DNA from: Ecdyonurus torrentis
Taxonomy: Eukaryota > Arthropoda > Insecta > Ephemeroptera > Heptageniidae
Assembly (NCBI GenBank): GCA_949318235.1
Contig: OX439132.1
Span: 20,600,217-20,664,216, forward strand
DNA length: 64,000 nt
Direction of reading: 5' to 3'
The translations under genes and the position numbers were made by a program. How positions within the stretch are numbered: the first letter of the stretch is position 1; each line of letters opens with the position of its first letter. Positions 44,281 through 60,228 of this stretch are shown piece after piece. Under the pieces are notes generated by a model that saw nothing but the letters and a program-made list of their open reading frames with translations, searched no databases and was not told the origin of the DNA.

Positions 44281-45887
44281 GCTCTCTCTTTCCAACCACT
44301 ACTCTCATATTATGGGTAATTTCTCGTACATTTATTTCTCCTTATATTTTAATATGTCAGTATATAAAATACAAAAGTGGAACTAAAATACAACAATTAT
44401 AATTTTATTGAAATATTCAGTATATTGGAAATAAGTGAGAACTTTTGACGTTAAAATAATTTTTTTATTCATAAAACGTAGATATATTTGTAAGAATTTT
44501 ATATTATCAATAATATTTTCAATCTTAGCAGTCATTCATTTTATAAATATGTTTTCTTTTTGTATTCTTATAGTAGTGGGTGTGTGCTTACTTATTTAAA
44601 CTTGGCATGAAAATGATATTCCACTACTTGTTATTTTATTTTTATATTCGAATGTTGCTCTCTTTGCAAAACATGGTTAGAATAACAAATTTAATATTGT
44701 AAGTTTAACGAAATCGTGAATAATAAGTTTTAAAATAAGCTCTCTTTTCTTAAAATACACTGAACCAAGTATAGTATCAAGTATATAGTTTTTTTTTACT
44801 GAATAATTATTAATCCTTTTTTTTTTTATCTAAATTGGCATTTTAATGTAAAAATTGGTTATTTACTATAATAACCTTAAAAAAACATCTAAACAGTTTT
44901 AAGACTATGCGTACTATCTGTAAGTAAAAAAAAAAATAAATAAAAAAGATAAATAAATAAATAAATAAAAAAAAATAATAAAAAAAAAAAAAAAACAAGC
45001 AAACATAAACTTTCAAAATTACAATTTTTTATAAAGTAATAAATAAGGGCGGAAAATACAAATAGAGCTTTATATTTTATTACTAAATATTTTGCCCGCA
45101 TCTTTTTGAAGTTTTATAAGAATGAAGTAAATTGTGAATGACATTTAAAAGGTTAACATTTCAATTGTATCAAGTTAGTTAATAAATAATTTGACCTCCA
45201 AGTGACGTCACGTTTCGAGATGGTGGAATGTGGTATGAAATGGAGCCGCACTGCAGATACCACTTTGTGCCAATCAAGACGTGTACACTTTTAGCTTTTC
45301 TTCAATATGCAATTCACATAATCTTGTATTACACTTTTTTTTTTTTTTTTTTACTATGTTGATCATGTATTTGTATCATAATTAAAAAAGTACGAACTGC
45401 ATTACTTTTATTTTGACCATGCTAGTTCAGTCATTTCATTACCCAAAACATAGTCTTAAAAATGACTTATCTTATCATACTTATCTTAGTAACGACAGCG
45501 ATGGTCTTATTGTTATACAAATTGTAATTCAAATCAAATAAGGAGTGACTAATAATAATAACGATGGTATAATCTTATAAATAATTTAAAAATAAAAACC
45601 TTAGCTATAAGCTATAACACAAGAATTACTAGATTCTTTTTTACTTTTATACTGTTCATTAATTTATATCTTGACGTTTCTATTTTCATTCTTATTATAT
45701 ATATTATTTTTATCTTAATTACTGGTACTATAAATATATATTTTTTTTAAAGACAATGTTATATAATAATAATTGTATAGTAATTTATTGAAATTTAATT
45801 CATGCGTATATATTCATAATTATTCATACTACATAAAAGTCAATAGGAGTAAAAACAAAACAAAACATAACATAGCAAGATGATATA

Positions 45888-45944
<57 letters not shown>

Positions 45945-46855
45945 CTATTTTTATTAACAAAATGCACGTAAATGTAGCATAGCCTAGTAGTGCAAGGAGC
46001 TGCATAGAATAACTTGGGTGCAACAATCAATAATGAGATGTTCTGTACAAGTCAGTGCACGGTTTATACTCAGGTCATACCGTCATACTCTACATGATAC
46101 AAAGTATACAAACAGTATTACTATAGAGTATAGAGATATATATGAAACTTTTTTTTCATATTTTTTCATATTTTTTCCTTTTTTTTTTTTTTTTTTTTTT
46201 AGTAATATGCAAAACTGTGTCACATACTCTGCTGCATTACTTTTTAATATTATAATAATAATAATATACTTCAAAGCTTAAGAATAACAAATCTTTTATT
46301 ATAATATAGCATTTTCAATTATGACAAAGTAATTATAAAAAAATGTCATTTAATTAAAATTTTATAACATTATTCTGCAGTTAACACTTATCTATCTTTA
46401 TATTTATGTCATAATTATTATAAATTTAAATTAAATTTGTATTGTTTAATTTTTCATTATTATTTCATTTTAATTTATATTTTTAAAAAGAATATATTTT
46501 TCTTTTTCTTTTCAAAAGATAAAAATATATAAGTAATTTTTAATTTGAAAATAATGTAATGTATATTTTAGACATTTTCTTTAAACATGATGATAACATT
46601 ATAACATGACATTATAAACTTTTAAAGAACTTAAATTTTAAATTAATTTCTCTTAATCACCATTTTTTCCCCCTAAACTAAACCAAAGTATGCCATGTTA
46701 TTTTCTTTGCAATTGAAATATGATTAAGTATGAGGTTTAAAAAAATATATAAAAATATTCGGCAAAAGAAATTTTGTCATGTTGCGTACATTTTTTATTT
46801 TGTTTTTGTAAATTTCTAAATTTTACACGCAGAGTAACTGATGTGTTTATATAAC

Positions 46856-46992
<137 letters not shown>

Positions 46993-47157
46993 ATAAAATT
47001 GATTAGACGACCTTCTTCATAATTTATACAAAAAGTAAATAAATTAATAAAGTGCGGACACTACACGTGCTTTTATAGTTACATAAAATGCATAATAGAT
47101 TTATCAAACACAAAACTTTATAGAGACTGAGCTGTAAAATTCGATTGACACGTACTT

Positions 47158-47158
<1 letters not shown>

Positions 47159-47234
<76 letters not shown>
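47159..47234. repeat. (CT)n microsatellite
   Basis: An uninterrupted CT tract of about 75 bases, 170 bp from the preceding GA tract. The two could pair as a long GA:CT inverted arrangement. Confidence 0.93.
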
Positions 47235-47235
<1 letters not shown>

Positions 47236-48020
47236 GTCTCTAGTCTGTCTTCCCATAGTTGTGATTATTTTATGATAAGAGCAACAAACTTTGGAACTCT
47301 TAGAGTGTTTGATGACACTGTTTGTTACTGTCTGCTATTTGTAGAGTGTAGAGTTATTAACTTTGAAGTGGTTAAATATTATTGTCACTTTTGTAAAGTC
47401 TAAAGTAAATACACTACATTTTATCACTCGTATATTATAATTATATAATATCTTTATTTCATTATATATTAATTCAATTATTGATTTTAGATTTTAACAT
47501 TCAATGTTAGTTACTAATTTTAAATACATTTTAAGTTAATAAATAATGAAAGTTCATATATAAATACTGTTTTTATAATTATTAACATATAAATGGAAAT
47601 TTTATGAGCTCAAAAAGGAAGGATTTTTTTTATGTACAGTAATATAATAAACTTAGGAGTTTACGTAATCGTAATTTTTGTTTACATCACTTAATTATTC
47701 ATAAAAAAAAACGCAGAAAGAAAAACTTTAAATGATTTCTATAAAGTAAAACTCGATTATACTTTAACTGAATGACATTCATTCATTTCAAGTAATAAAC
47801 ATTTTTTATTGCTGCATTTTCAATTAGTTTTCTTTGTTTTATAGTTGTAAACCACAATGAACAAAACTTACAATGTAATTTCATTCTTAAATATAACTAG
47901 TTGCGGCAAAGATTATAATACAACATACTATAGTAATTGTATATATTATTACTTTTAGTGTTCGTATCGTTCGTATACAAAATATGCGTGATTATTTAAG
48001 AAAATAAAATAAATCGCTTC

Positions 48021-48051
<31 letters not shown>

Positions 48052-50221
48052 CAATTTGCTAAAATGATAATTTTTTGAAATACAATTCACGATTTGCATT
48101 ACAATTTTATTCAATGTTGCAAACTTAGTGATCAATGAAAAAAATGTAAATCAAATCGAGAATTTGGGCAATTGTTTTACCGATTGTATTATTATAACAA
48201 TTCTTATCAGAATGTTAAAACTTTCTTTAAATATTTAATATTATATCAATCTCATTAAAACATAATAAAGGTAATAAATTCATATTTTTAATGTCATTTA
48301 TTTATTCTCTCCCTATGCGTATAACATTTTAATTTTAGACATTTAAAATTATATATTATATACCAAATTAAAACTCAAAAATATATATTTTTAATTTCTC
48401 TTTAAAACTCATCAAAAAGCCATCAAATTAAAAACCAATTAATAATTTTATTATATATAAGTGTATTATTATTGATAATTACAAAAAACATTAAAAACTT
48501 TTGTATAACTTTAGGTAAAAGCAAATATTAATAATCTCTTTCCCAGACAAATCTGTATGTAAAAAGAAAAACATGGAAAAGGTTTTACGTAACAACATGT
48601 GCCCAGTGTAATGTTTATTATCGTATGTCTAAAATTTAAACTATATAAAATGTAGTTAAAGTAATTTTACTTAATATTATTTTGGTATTTCATTTGTCTT
48701 CATGTTATAATAAAAGAAATAAGCTCACTTGAGATTATTATCCTCATTCATTCATTTTTTTTTTTTTTTTTTTTTTTGTTCAGACAATAAAACTAATAAT
48801 TCTATTATATTTTTTTATACAATTTTTTCTTTTGATTTCTCTCTTTGTGAAAGCCAGTCGCTAAGAGTATTATACTATTGCTCAAGGCGAGAAAGCGAGA
48901 ATTTGCTTCTCTCTGTTCAGTTATTTGTCATACTCATCAGTTTTCTGTTTGAATAAATTATATAATCATATCAAAAAATATTACAATGAGTTTATCTTTA
49001 AACAGGTGCAAATTACTCCTATTATAATTATATCATCATATATAGTGAAGGATGAAAAAAAAGTTAGTAGCAAAAAGTTACACTCTTTTTAAGTTTGTTT
49101 ATTTTATTGTTTTAACAATAAAATACAAGAGTTTAATTGGTTGCAATTTAAGAATATTTTATCGTAAAATTGTCATATAATTTATGTAGAAAAATAAAAC
49201 ATAAAAATATATACAAATTTAACTCATCGATAAAGATAAATTTAAATTTAGTGGATAATAATATAGCTATAAGCATTATCGTATTTTCATAATTTAAATT
49301 GATGAAATAAAATATTCTGTCATAGTATAATATATAAAAACACAAACTGTATTATTATTTATAAAATATCACACAGATGTGTTTATATATTATAATATGC
49401 AAGATAATATATATATATATATATATATAGTTCAATAAATATCTCTAAAGGCTAATAATTTCAAAATTATACAATTTAGTATATATACTCATTATATAAA
49501 TAATTTAATACGTTGTTAGTTTTTATATCCCTTGGTGATGTTTTGTTTTTCAAACAGCAGCAAATTTGGCACTGATGTAAAGTAAACAAAATCGTTGGCA
49601 CTTGCAGCGCTTGCATTAACGCAATTGCTACTCAAGGGGGATGCACTTCATAGAGGCGTTGTGTTTTTAATTTTTTTTATTGTATATTTTATGTTGGCAC
49701 AATTTAGCCTATTTTTATGCTAGTTTGTCATGAAATAAGACATATTTAGGAACCTTCACTGTATTTTTTGTTTAGATTAATATTATAGCACTTATACAGT
49801 ATGTAGATGATTTGTATCTTATTAAAAACGAGTCTATGAATGCTATACTTGCTCTATTGTGCTTCTTTATTATCAATTATTACTCATATAAATTTCTTCA
49901 CCAAAATTTATGATTATAAATGTGTTTTTCAACACGTGTGGACAAATTGATACAACAAAAATAGAGAAATGAAGGAAAATAAGTCATGTTTGCCCTATGA
50001 AAAAAGATCTGTGCACGAATACTATGAAGTTGAAGAAGTAAAAGTTCTTGTAAAAAGGCGTGCATTTTTTACATCAATTTATATAGAGAGAGTACTATAT
50101 ACATCATAATATACCTATAGAGTACTTTAGATTTCATATAAATTTACGTAAAATATCTATCACAATTATCACTCTTTAATTTTAAAATATACTTTAACAT
50201 TTATATATTTTGAAGAATAGC

Positions 50222-50225
<4 letters not shown>

Positions 50226-50302
<77 letters not shown>
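50226..50302. repeat. (TA)n microsatellite
   Basis: An uninterrupted TA tract of about 77 bases. Confidence 0.95.
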
Positions 50303-50307
<5 letters not shown>

Positions 50308-52047
50308 TATATATATAAAAGACATTATAATCGACGCTTTTTTATTATTATTACGTCTGGTGAATGAATTTATAAAGAATAATAAATTATATTGTAACTC
50401 GTACAATTGTATATACACAGAGTGTAATTATCTAGGGCAGTTAGAGTATATGCGCGATAACATGCTATCCATGAATGCAATTCAAATATTATACTGCATT
50501 ATGCTGTTTTGAAAACTTATACAGTTTTCAGCACGATAATCCATCTACAAGCCATAACTACAGTAGAGGACGACGACCATAGTGCAATGACACAATTATT
50601 TCTCTCTTAAAACTGGGCCAAACTGCATGTCTGTGTAAGTTTGTTCCACAAGCTAAAATCACAGTGGCAAATATTTTTTTTCAATGATATTCTGCATGAT
50701 TTCAAAAATTCTCACATATATGTTACAGACTTATATAACTTCATTTTATGTTGTTATTATTATTATGGTTCTTACCAATATAAAAATTGAAAGAAAGATA
50801 AGCTGCAACCATTCTTTAAAACAAAAAATCACTTAAAAATACAATACAGCTCAAGATATAACTATACAATAAAATTTATTATTACAATAAATATATTACA
50901 TAAATATGTCAAAATAAAAAATAAACTTTATATAATATTATATATTTGTTCATTGAAACAACCCTTTTTTATCATTAGTTTTTTATGATACCTGACAAGA
51001 AAATTTAGTAAAAATATAAATAATAAAAAAAAGGAACATGGATGTCGTATTATAGTGTATAGTTTTGAACGTGGAGAAAAATGAACATACTTGATATGGG
51101 GAGAGTATTATTTAAATAAAAAATACAACCTAAAAATGTCACTTTTTTGTATATATAAATAAAAAGTATCATTTGTGGTTACGATATGGTGATAATATTT
51201 TAGGTATATAACGTTGACATTTATTTAAAATAAATGATATTAATGCACCACATAATTGCTAACGAGAACTATTTTTGTTTCTTTTTTTTTTTTTTTTTTT
51301 TTTTACAAAATGATGAAAAGAATGTCTGTTGTTACTTTTTATTTATTTATTTTTTTCAGTAATTTCCTTTTAAATTTTCTTATCAAGTATATTTGTTATT
51401 TTGTGGCGGGAAATTTTGTATTCAAAAGTTAACGTAGAAGAAATTATATATAAAGTTGTGGTTGATTTTTATCGCGGTTTCAAATATTAGTAGATAAAAT
51501 ATATAATTTACTTAAAAATATAAGGTTCAGGTCACTTAATAAACTTGTGCTTATATAATAAGATGGTGTCATTGTTGTTTTTACAAAATAATAACAGAAA
51601 ACTTGGAAATATACCTCAAAATTTTACTTCAGAGATTGTACGTATATTAAATTACTGCGTGTACTATAAATAATTTACAATAAGATACAATGTATGCGAA
51701 AAATAATTGAAAATAAAATAATCAGTGCTTTTAAGTAATTAGAATAAACAAATTATTTTTCACTTTTTTGCATGTTATATAATGTGTCTAGTTTAAATAT
51801 GGATAGTATTCTCTCTATTTAAGAACAACAAACTGTAACGTAACTTTATAGTTTCAGTGATGCGTGCAGACTTGAATTCCATTTGTTATTTATACATAAT
51901 TAATTACACAGTGGATATAAATTAAGACAATTACATTGTATTTTATTAGTTTATAATGTAATACTTCTTATATTATTGATGACATTACATGTATTATGAT
52001 CTAACACACCATTTTAGAGTATTAAAAGCTTTACATGAACAACTTAC

Positions 52048-52250
52048 CGCAACACAGCTTGTGATATGTGTTCACCAAAGCGCTATAATGTATGCACTGT
52101 GCATTGAAAAATAACATCAACAACAAAACTATAGAGTAAAGGGCTACTCCCATCTGGCCACTGATGGCTGATGGTGATGTGGTACCAAACGACCTTGACC
52201 ACCGTGTCACGTGATACAACGGAAGTCAAGTTAAGGTGCCAGTACCAAGT
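52048..52250 (-). promoter_or_regulatory. Candidate Glut1 leader exon and promoter
   Basis: A GC-richer patch ends in a strong donor, TGTTGCG|GTAAGTT (52048), on the minus strand and contains a CACGTG E-box at 52208-52213. It could be a 5' leader exon spliced to 39187. A small frame inside it starts MGVALYSIVLLLMLFFNAQC, which looks like a signal peptide. It leaves in phase 1 and no matching downstream exon was found, so it is more likely an upstream ORF in a leader. The 5' end is not defined. Confidence 0.4.
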
Positions 52251-53732
52251 GAAAGGTGTAAACCAACCTCTCTATCTATATTACAGGTGTAGTAAAAGAG
52301 AAGTGGGAGTGGCTGTAGATTATTTTTAAAAAAATTCGCGCTTATTATGCAATAGAGGATTCGCTTAGTTTTTACTTACTGGCTAAAGTAAGAAATAACG
52401 AGAGTTGATTATTGCAATAATAACTCAATGAAACTTAACGCTTTAGCGCGTGGGGGAACGAGGGAAAGGTAAGGATCCCCTAATTTAACATCACGCTTAT
52501 TAGGAAAAATAAGTTCTTTTTGCGATTTTGGGAAAACTACTTCACCGATTCCGGAGAAATTTTGATGAGAAATACTAGACATACTTTTACGTGTATTAAG
52601 CCATAGAATTTTTTTTTAGAATTCTTTAAACCAATAAACTCCATTGATTGCAATTTTTTGTGGGCAAAATTTATTGTCATTTAATATGAAAAAAGGTGCA
52701 ACTAATACAATAATTTTCTCTTTTTCTTTAGGTTTTAAAAACAAAGGAATAAAAAATGCCAGCCATTTAGTGTATCGTAAGAAATCAATTTACAAGATCG
52801 AAACATGGAGACACTATATTATATTTTGGTCATAGTCATTTACCACCCACAATAGATCCCCACCTTAAATGTGTACACCATGCATAGTGAAGTGCAAAAC
52901 CCTGTACCTAGAAGAGTTTTATGTTTTAAAATATCACATACCTGACGTACTAAAATATTTAATGTATTATTTATAGCTTTCATATTATATATACCTTCGA
53001 TATAACATTTTAATAATTTTTATACACTCTGTTGTTAAGGGACAAAAATAAACTTTCAGGTTAACGTCTTTTATCGTTGAGTCTGACAAAATTAATTGTA
53101 TTGAATACATCAAAATAATCTTTACCGTATATTTTGCTATAATTTTAAATTTATTTTTATTTTGAATTCTGTATTTTTGGTACAGTAATAATATATTAAC
53201 ACATTCATATTGTTGCTTATTTATATTTACATGTTAATTCACATAGCAATTAGAGAAAGTGCAATTAAAAGAGATTTGCTGGCATTAAAAATGCCTTCAT
53301 TAAAATAACCCCTTTAAATTGCTATGATATTATAGTAATTATACTACTTTACATAAAATTGTATCCTATCATTAACGCATTGTAAAAACAAAATACAAAT
53401 AAATACCACTATATATCTTTGCAAAAGTAAAATTTTATAATAGGTACAAATATTTGAGATTGCGCAAGTTATACCACATTTAATATCTTACTAAAAATTT
53501 CAACCCCACAATACATTAATAACATTAGCTTTTCTTCCTTATCTTAAACAAAATAGTAATTATCATTAAGAACTATATACAAAAGAACAAAAAAATGGAT
53601 TCTTTTAGGGACATAACTGTACTGATAACATGAAAGTATTGTTTTAATCTACTTTTTTTACTAGAATGAAAAGAAGAAGAAAAATCCATTCATACTAAAT
53701 TATTAAATAAAGTTATTCTATACAAGCTGACT

Positions 53733-53839
<107 letters not shown>

Positions 53840-54988
53840 GTATACACACTCATATGTACATTCTTACATCTATGTTTATTATCTGATCCTCAACAAATAT
53901 AAATATACTTAACATGTTTGCATATACACATACAAAAAAAATAATATATAAACTTACATTCTACTCACGTAAAAACATTGAAAAGACACGTCATGAAGAC
54001 GACGAAATTTTTTATTCTTACTGAGATATAGAAGGAAAAAAGTGTGAAAAAAAGCTGAGAAGAGGGAGAGAGAAGATGCTACAGTAATATAGACATATAC
54101 AAGTCTCTACCATATCTTTTTTCTTTTCTGGCTTTTCCCCTAAGGAGGTAACATCTCTACTACCATGAACTCTTTTTCGTGCCTCAGATATACACACAGT
54201 ATATTCTAAAGCCGCAGTTTCAGCATCTAAAGTACCTTTTTACCTTTCTCACTATAAACATACATGGTTAAAGACAACAATGTTAAAGAGTAAACAGGGA
54301 CTATTTTTTATATCATATATATATATAAACTATAGTTCGCTTATGTATATAATATGAAAAACTTGTTAACATTTTATTACATTTGGGTAATATTTTTGTA
54401 TATTTTAAAAACTTGACTGCATGGTCACTATTTTTAAATGTTGTATATTTCTAAACTAAATAAATAAAAATCTATATATAGGAAAATATATTTGAATCAA
54501 AGCAAAGGCTAAAATTTCTGTAGAATATTAACAAGTAATCAAACAAATATATGTGACTCATTCCATTTAGTAAGCAATCAATTTCATCGAAAATATTGAC
54601 ATATTTGTATGTTCAGTACAAATATTTAAACTTTCATTATTAAATTCATTTTTTTAACGTTAATTCGTATTGCTTGTTAAATTAAACCAACCCCGAAATT
54701 ATTATTACTATTATTATTTTTTTACCTATCAGAATAGGTAAAAAGTTCTCAATTAAATCTCATCATTAGTTGACACATGAAAAAAAAATAATTACACAAA
54801 CAGTTTAAAATAAGGAGTAAAAATCTGTTTATGAGACTTTTTTTTTCTTATTGCCATTACCGCAAGGTATGGTAACCATGTATTCCACGTTTGATAAAAT
54901 ATGTGTGTGCTTATGTTACTGATCTGCCGGATCTGTTTTTCTGCTTTATGTCATGTAAATTACAATTTTGTATAATAGAAATAATTAT

Positions 54989-55032
<44 letters not shown>

Positions 55033-56647
55033 ATTTCTTATATGATTCTTTTTAAAATATGTTCATGCAAATATCATATATAGAAGACATATTCCTCTCC
55101 CCCTAAATAATATAATCGTTAAAAATATATATTTCTTCTCAATAATCTGATAAAGTGAGCAACGCGTTGGTTGTTAGTACTTACTCATCTTCCCATAACA
55201 TGCATAAAAGATATTTTATCATTTTGAAAATATGTACAGAATAATAATAATATAATACATACACCATAAAAAATAATCTAACTTTAACGATGTACGTACA
55301 TTTAATATGGAGAAAAATATTTAAAAAAATAAATTCCTATTTCTTCTTCTCCTTTTTTTTATGTTCAAAATTTTATCAGTAGTTACTCGATCGCGTATGG
55401 TCGTCGGTCGTTTTGCTAAGTTTAATCTTTATTACTGCTACTGCGCACATTCATAAATAACGTCATTAAATGTGATTTACTGCTTTACCAATTTTATTTT
55501 TGAATATATACACTATAAAAAAATATTGTATAATACAAAACAGCAAAATATACTTTGTTACTTAACAACTTAAAATGATATGGTTCATTAGGTAAACGGT
55601 TTTGATGCTCAACCAATGGGGGAGTATGTGTCAGATATTTTTTTCTTTTTCAAATCGTCAATATCAATGCTTTGCCATCTAAAAAGTAAACTAAATTTAA
55701 ATATATATATATGCAATATTTTTAAAAACATATCAGAATCTTACTATATGCAAACATATTATATTTCTTTCGTAAATATATCTATCCACACATACTAATA
55801 TACGTATAAATTCAATTGCAATCGTAATAAGAAATAAATATCAATTTAAAACATTTAAAATGAATAAAATAAATAAAGTTTTATAGTGAATTCATAAATT
55901 CTATTGAAAAGTTGTTATCTTTGCTGAATCTTTTGACTCAAACCTGTACTTATATATCGCTTTACGTGGTCTAGCTAGTTACCTTCTATGCGTGATTTTA
56001 TTATTCACTTTGCTTAATGATTTCTTAGAATTTTTCACGGCAGTTTATTTGAATGGAAATCAGTAAAACTTGGGGGAAAAAATCAAATAGTTGATAACGT
56101 TATATTAAAAAAATTGTCATTGTTTAAATTATAATAAATCTTAATTTATGTAAAAGAAAGCATTATTTATAGTTTATTTTGCACTTAAAATTTAAGTATG
56201 CTTACTCTCTCAATATCCACAACAATGTTATTGTTTATATTTATCTTTTATTTTTATACATTATTAAAGAAACGATATATTGATTATATCATTATGTATT
56301 TTATAAATTATGGGGTATTGCAAAATAATAATAATACAATCTTTATTGTAGTTTTTATCAATAAACTGATATAAATAAATCTAACAAATTGAACAGTCTC
56401 ATTGCACTTTCATTTTATACTCTCGATGTATTTTTATAGAAATTATTGTCATAATAATAATAACAAAATCACAGAACTATACACTCGATTGCGATAATAT
56501 ATTTTTACATTTAAATTCAGCGCGTGATTGTCTATAATAAAAATAACATTGCAACTTTTAAAAGTGTTTTTGAATGGTAAGATTGTATTATCAAAGTTAT
56601 ATGACGTGTAGAAAACAAAAGATGAGGATTAGTAATGCTGTTCGCAA

Positions 56648-56649
<2 letters not shown>

Positions 56650-56689
<40 letters not shown>
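56650..56689. repeat. Homopolymer run of 40 T
   Basis: An uninterrupted T40 in AT-rich DNA. Confidence 0.9.
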
Positions 56690-56693
<4 letters not shown>

Positions 56694-58926
56694 CTAAAGT
56701 GACGATCACCTATGGTTATTCAAATGCAATGCGCATTTTTTTTTTTGGTGCAAGAAAACAGGGTTTACGAAAAACACTAATATAAGTGCGTGATATAAAA
56801 GTTAAAGCCATAGACCACATAAAACAACATGTGCTTTTTAATGAATAAACACGAAATGGGATCTTCAAAACTGATGACAAATTTTACCAGAATTTTAATG
56901 TATCCCCACGAGAGAGCGTAAAAAACCTGTAAAGTATGCAATTTGCGTAAAAATTAATGTTTATGCCGTCAGAAATATGCAAAAAATAGAAGAAAAAAAA
57001 ATGTTTTGCGGGTTGCATAAATTGAATTTTCTGATCACTGCTACGGGACTACTGTTGGGTTTTGAGACAAACTAATGTTATTTATGTAAATCCCATCAAG
57101 TATTTTGTGATATAAATGCTTATGTTTTTCTCTGGTCTATTACTTTAAGTTTGAAATAATAGCAAACGTGAAATTGTTTTGCAAACATTGAAAGCAACAC
57201 GATGACATATCAAGTTTACGATAGGCACCGATAAAATCGATAAGCAAAAACTATCACAAGTTATTGGAAGTTAAACGACACAGAATAAAATGTTTCCTGT
57301 TCATTTATTATGAGAGAGAGAGGGAGAGTTGTTTTAAAATATAGTAAATAATTATTATAAAAAAGAAAGAAAACCTTACACACAGTAAATACAATAATTT
57401 TATAGGTATTTGCTTAAATTTACTTGAAGAGAACTAACTGTCGAACTTGATATCCGCTACGATTGTATTTCGTTTGAACAAAACTTTCAAAAAGATAGAA
57501 GTTACATAATATGATAGTCTTTAAAGTTGTAATTATTGTTAGTACGACGATCCAATAAACAGTAAACGTTTTTTTTTTAATTGCCTTTAAAAAAATGCAA
57601 ATAATTTTATTTCTACTTATTAAGTTACTATAACAAGCAAAAAAAAAACTCTTTTGAATTAACAACTAATTAAAATTACCACTTTATACTTTCGAAAAGT
57701 TTCATAAAAGTAAGTTGTATTTAGAAACAACTCTTGGAATACAATTATACACCATTATAAATCACTCAATATAGACTACAACATGCTATATATTTTTTTA
57801 TACTTAACTCTTCATTTTCATGTTTAATATTTCACTTTTGTTCTCCTCGTAATTTGTTTAAAATTCTCCGGCAGTTTCGTAAAACCACAAAATGTTCTTT
57901 CTTAGCGTTCTTCTTTGTAAAATAAAATAATAATACTCGGTAGCTAACAAACCCATTTACAAACAAGAAAGGTTAAATAGTAAAGAAATAATTTTCCCTT
58001 TTTCATTTTTGACTTAAAGCAATGTTTTTCACCAGTGTGATCTTGTATTATATACATAAAGTGGTCAAAAACCAACATATGTACTTACTTCAAAGTCCCT
58101 TTTATTTATTTTTAGCCATAGGCAACTTTTCTTTTGGTTTATTTTCAATGTCCTTAAATGCCATGAACTTTATTCAACTTTTGTTGGCTCAAAACTAAAT
58201 GTCACACGTCTGTTTAAAAACCTAACTTTGAACATACAATTATTGAATCATTTTAGTTTTGTTTTCGTATATTCTGGGCATTTTTTTTTAAATCATCTTA
58301 TTTGAGTTGCATAAAATATACTAATAACATAAAATATTTTTCAACAAATAGAAGTATTAAAATTGTTATTTTTGTCTTATCGAATCATAATAGTAAATTT
58401 TAATGATAATAAAGATTCCAAATAGTATTTAAATTTTTGAATGACTTAATACAATCTAATACTATTCAGGTAAAACATTAGAAATAAAATTTACTTTATC
58501 ACGTATGTATATACTCAAAACAAAGTTTCTTTTATAATGTTCATGAAAAATATTACAAGCTTTAGTGAATTTATTCATAATATTTAAAATAAAAATTTAT
58601 ACAGTACAATATACTTTTTATTATATGAGTATAGAGTTTTTCTATATTATACATATAAATATAATTAAATATTATTAAAAAAAAAGCATTAGTGAGCAAA
58701 TATATAATGTAAAAAAAAGTAATAAATTTAAAAGCAACATTATTACCCATACAAAAAAAAAAAAAAAAAAAAAATTCGTGAACTAGTTCACACAAGTACT
58801 ATCATTATATAGATAAAAAAAATCAAAACTTATTAAAATTTATTTGAATGGTGTAAACAGACTTGCACATTAAAACCCTAATAGTAAAAGGTTAAACGAT
58901 GATAATATTCTTCCTATATACATATA

Positions 58927-58929
<3 letters not shown>

Positions 58930-58995
<66 letters not shown>
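58930..58995. repeat. (TA)n microsatellite
   Basis: A TA tract bounded by related TATATGCA and TATGTGTG sequences. Confidence 0.93.
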
Positions 58996-59001
<6 letters not shown>

Positions 59002-60139
59002 ATATACACTCAAACATACGTACATGTGTGTATATAACATATTTTATTTACATTACATTAATGTAAAATACGCTAAGTCAGCCGATCTACGTACATAGTG
59101 TATAAAGGAAAAGAGAAAGAGGGACAGAATATTTAAAAACCAATTTATCTGTAATCCTTATAAAACTTAAAAGTTATCTTTTAATCACATCTAATATTTT
59201 ATACACCATATTGTCATTTTTTTATCATTTTAATATTACAATATGTTTTTCAGTTTTTTTTTCTTTTTAAAGTTTATTAAATCTAGAGAAAATAATATAT
59301 ATTTGTAAACAACAAAAAGGGGGTGGGGGGGTGGGGTGAAACTTTGATCTTAAAATAACACTAAGGTTCGGTGATTTGCAAAATAAACTTATATTTTGTA
59401 CTATTATTTTAAACCATCCAGAAATATTCTGCAGATTCTTATATTGTTTTTTATGAATCGATATTATATAAAAAAGAGAAGTGTTTTGGACAATATTAAT
59501 TCTATATCTTATTATTAATTTTCTCTCGAAAAGTATTATCATTCTCCACTTGTAACTTTTTTATACTTCATAAGTAGCAAAAAAAAAAAAAAAAATCCAA
59601 TATTGCGTTTTTTATACATATTAATAACATTTTAAATTGACTATGGAGTTAATAAAAAGTAGTTTAATTTTCTATATTGAAAATTTTTATACAAAATTTT
59701 TTTACCAAGTAAGTTTTTTATTAATATTATTTCGTAGACGAAAAAGTTTTATCAATTAGAAATTTTATGTTATGATTTTTTTAAATTTAATATTATTAAT
59801 CTTAACTTTTTATTTTTAAAAGCACAGTGAACATTTTTCATTAGGTTAAAAAAACAAACAAATAGAATTACTCATCAGTAATACTGAATAAATATATGTC
59901 AAACTAATCGTAAGTTAAGTGAATTTTTAAATCTAAAATTATCTTGAAACTTTGATAAATATATTGTTTTAATAAATTTATTAAATAAACTTAAAATTTA
60001 ATTAAAGAACAGTTTATTATGTTTGAGATATTTTGAAATTAATGTACAAAGTTAATTTATTTTGAAAGCATGGTGAAAGTGAGAAGTAATATATGATTTA
60101 AAATTCTACAAAAAGTACATAAAAGTAATATACTATTTA

Positions 60140-60141
<2 letters not shown>

Positions 60142-60225
<84 letters not shown>
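60142..60225. repeat. (TA)n microsatellite
   Basis: An uninterrupted TA tract of about 84 bases. Confidence 0.95.

Positions 60226-60228
<3 letters not shown>

Noticed and set aside
52370..52480. Possible minus-strand donor AGCCA|GTAAGT and a GC-rich patch near 52440
   Set aside because: No exon with an acceptor or coherent frame could be built from it.
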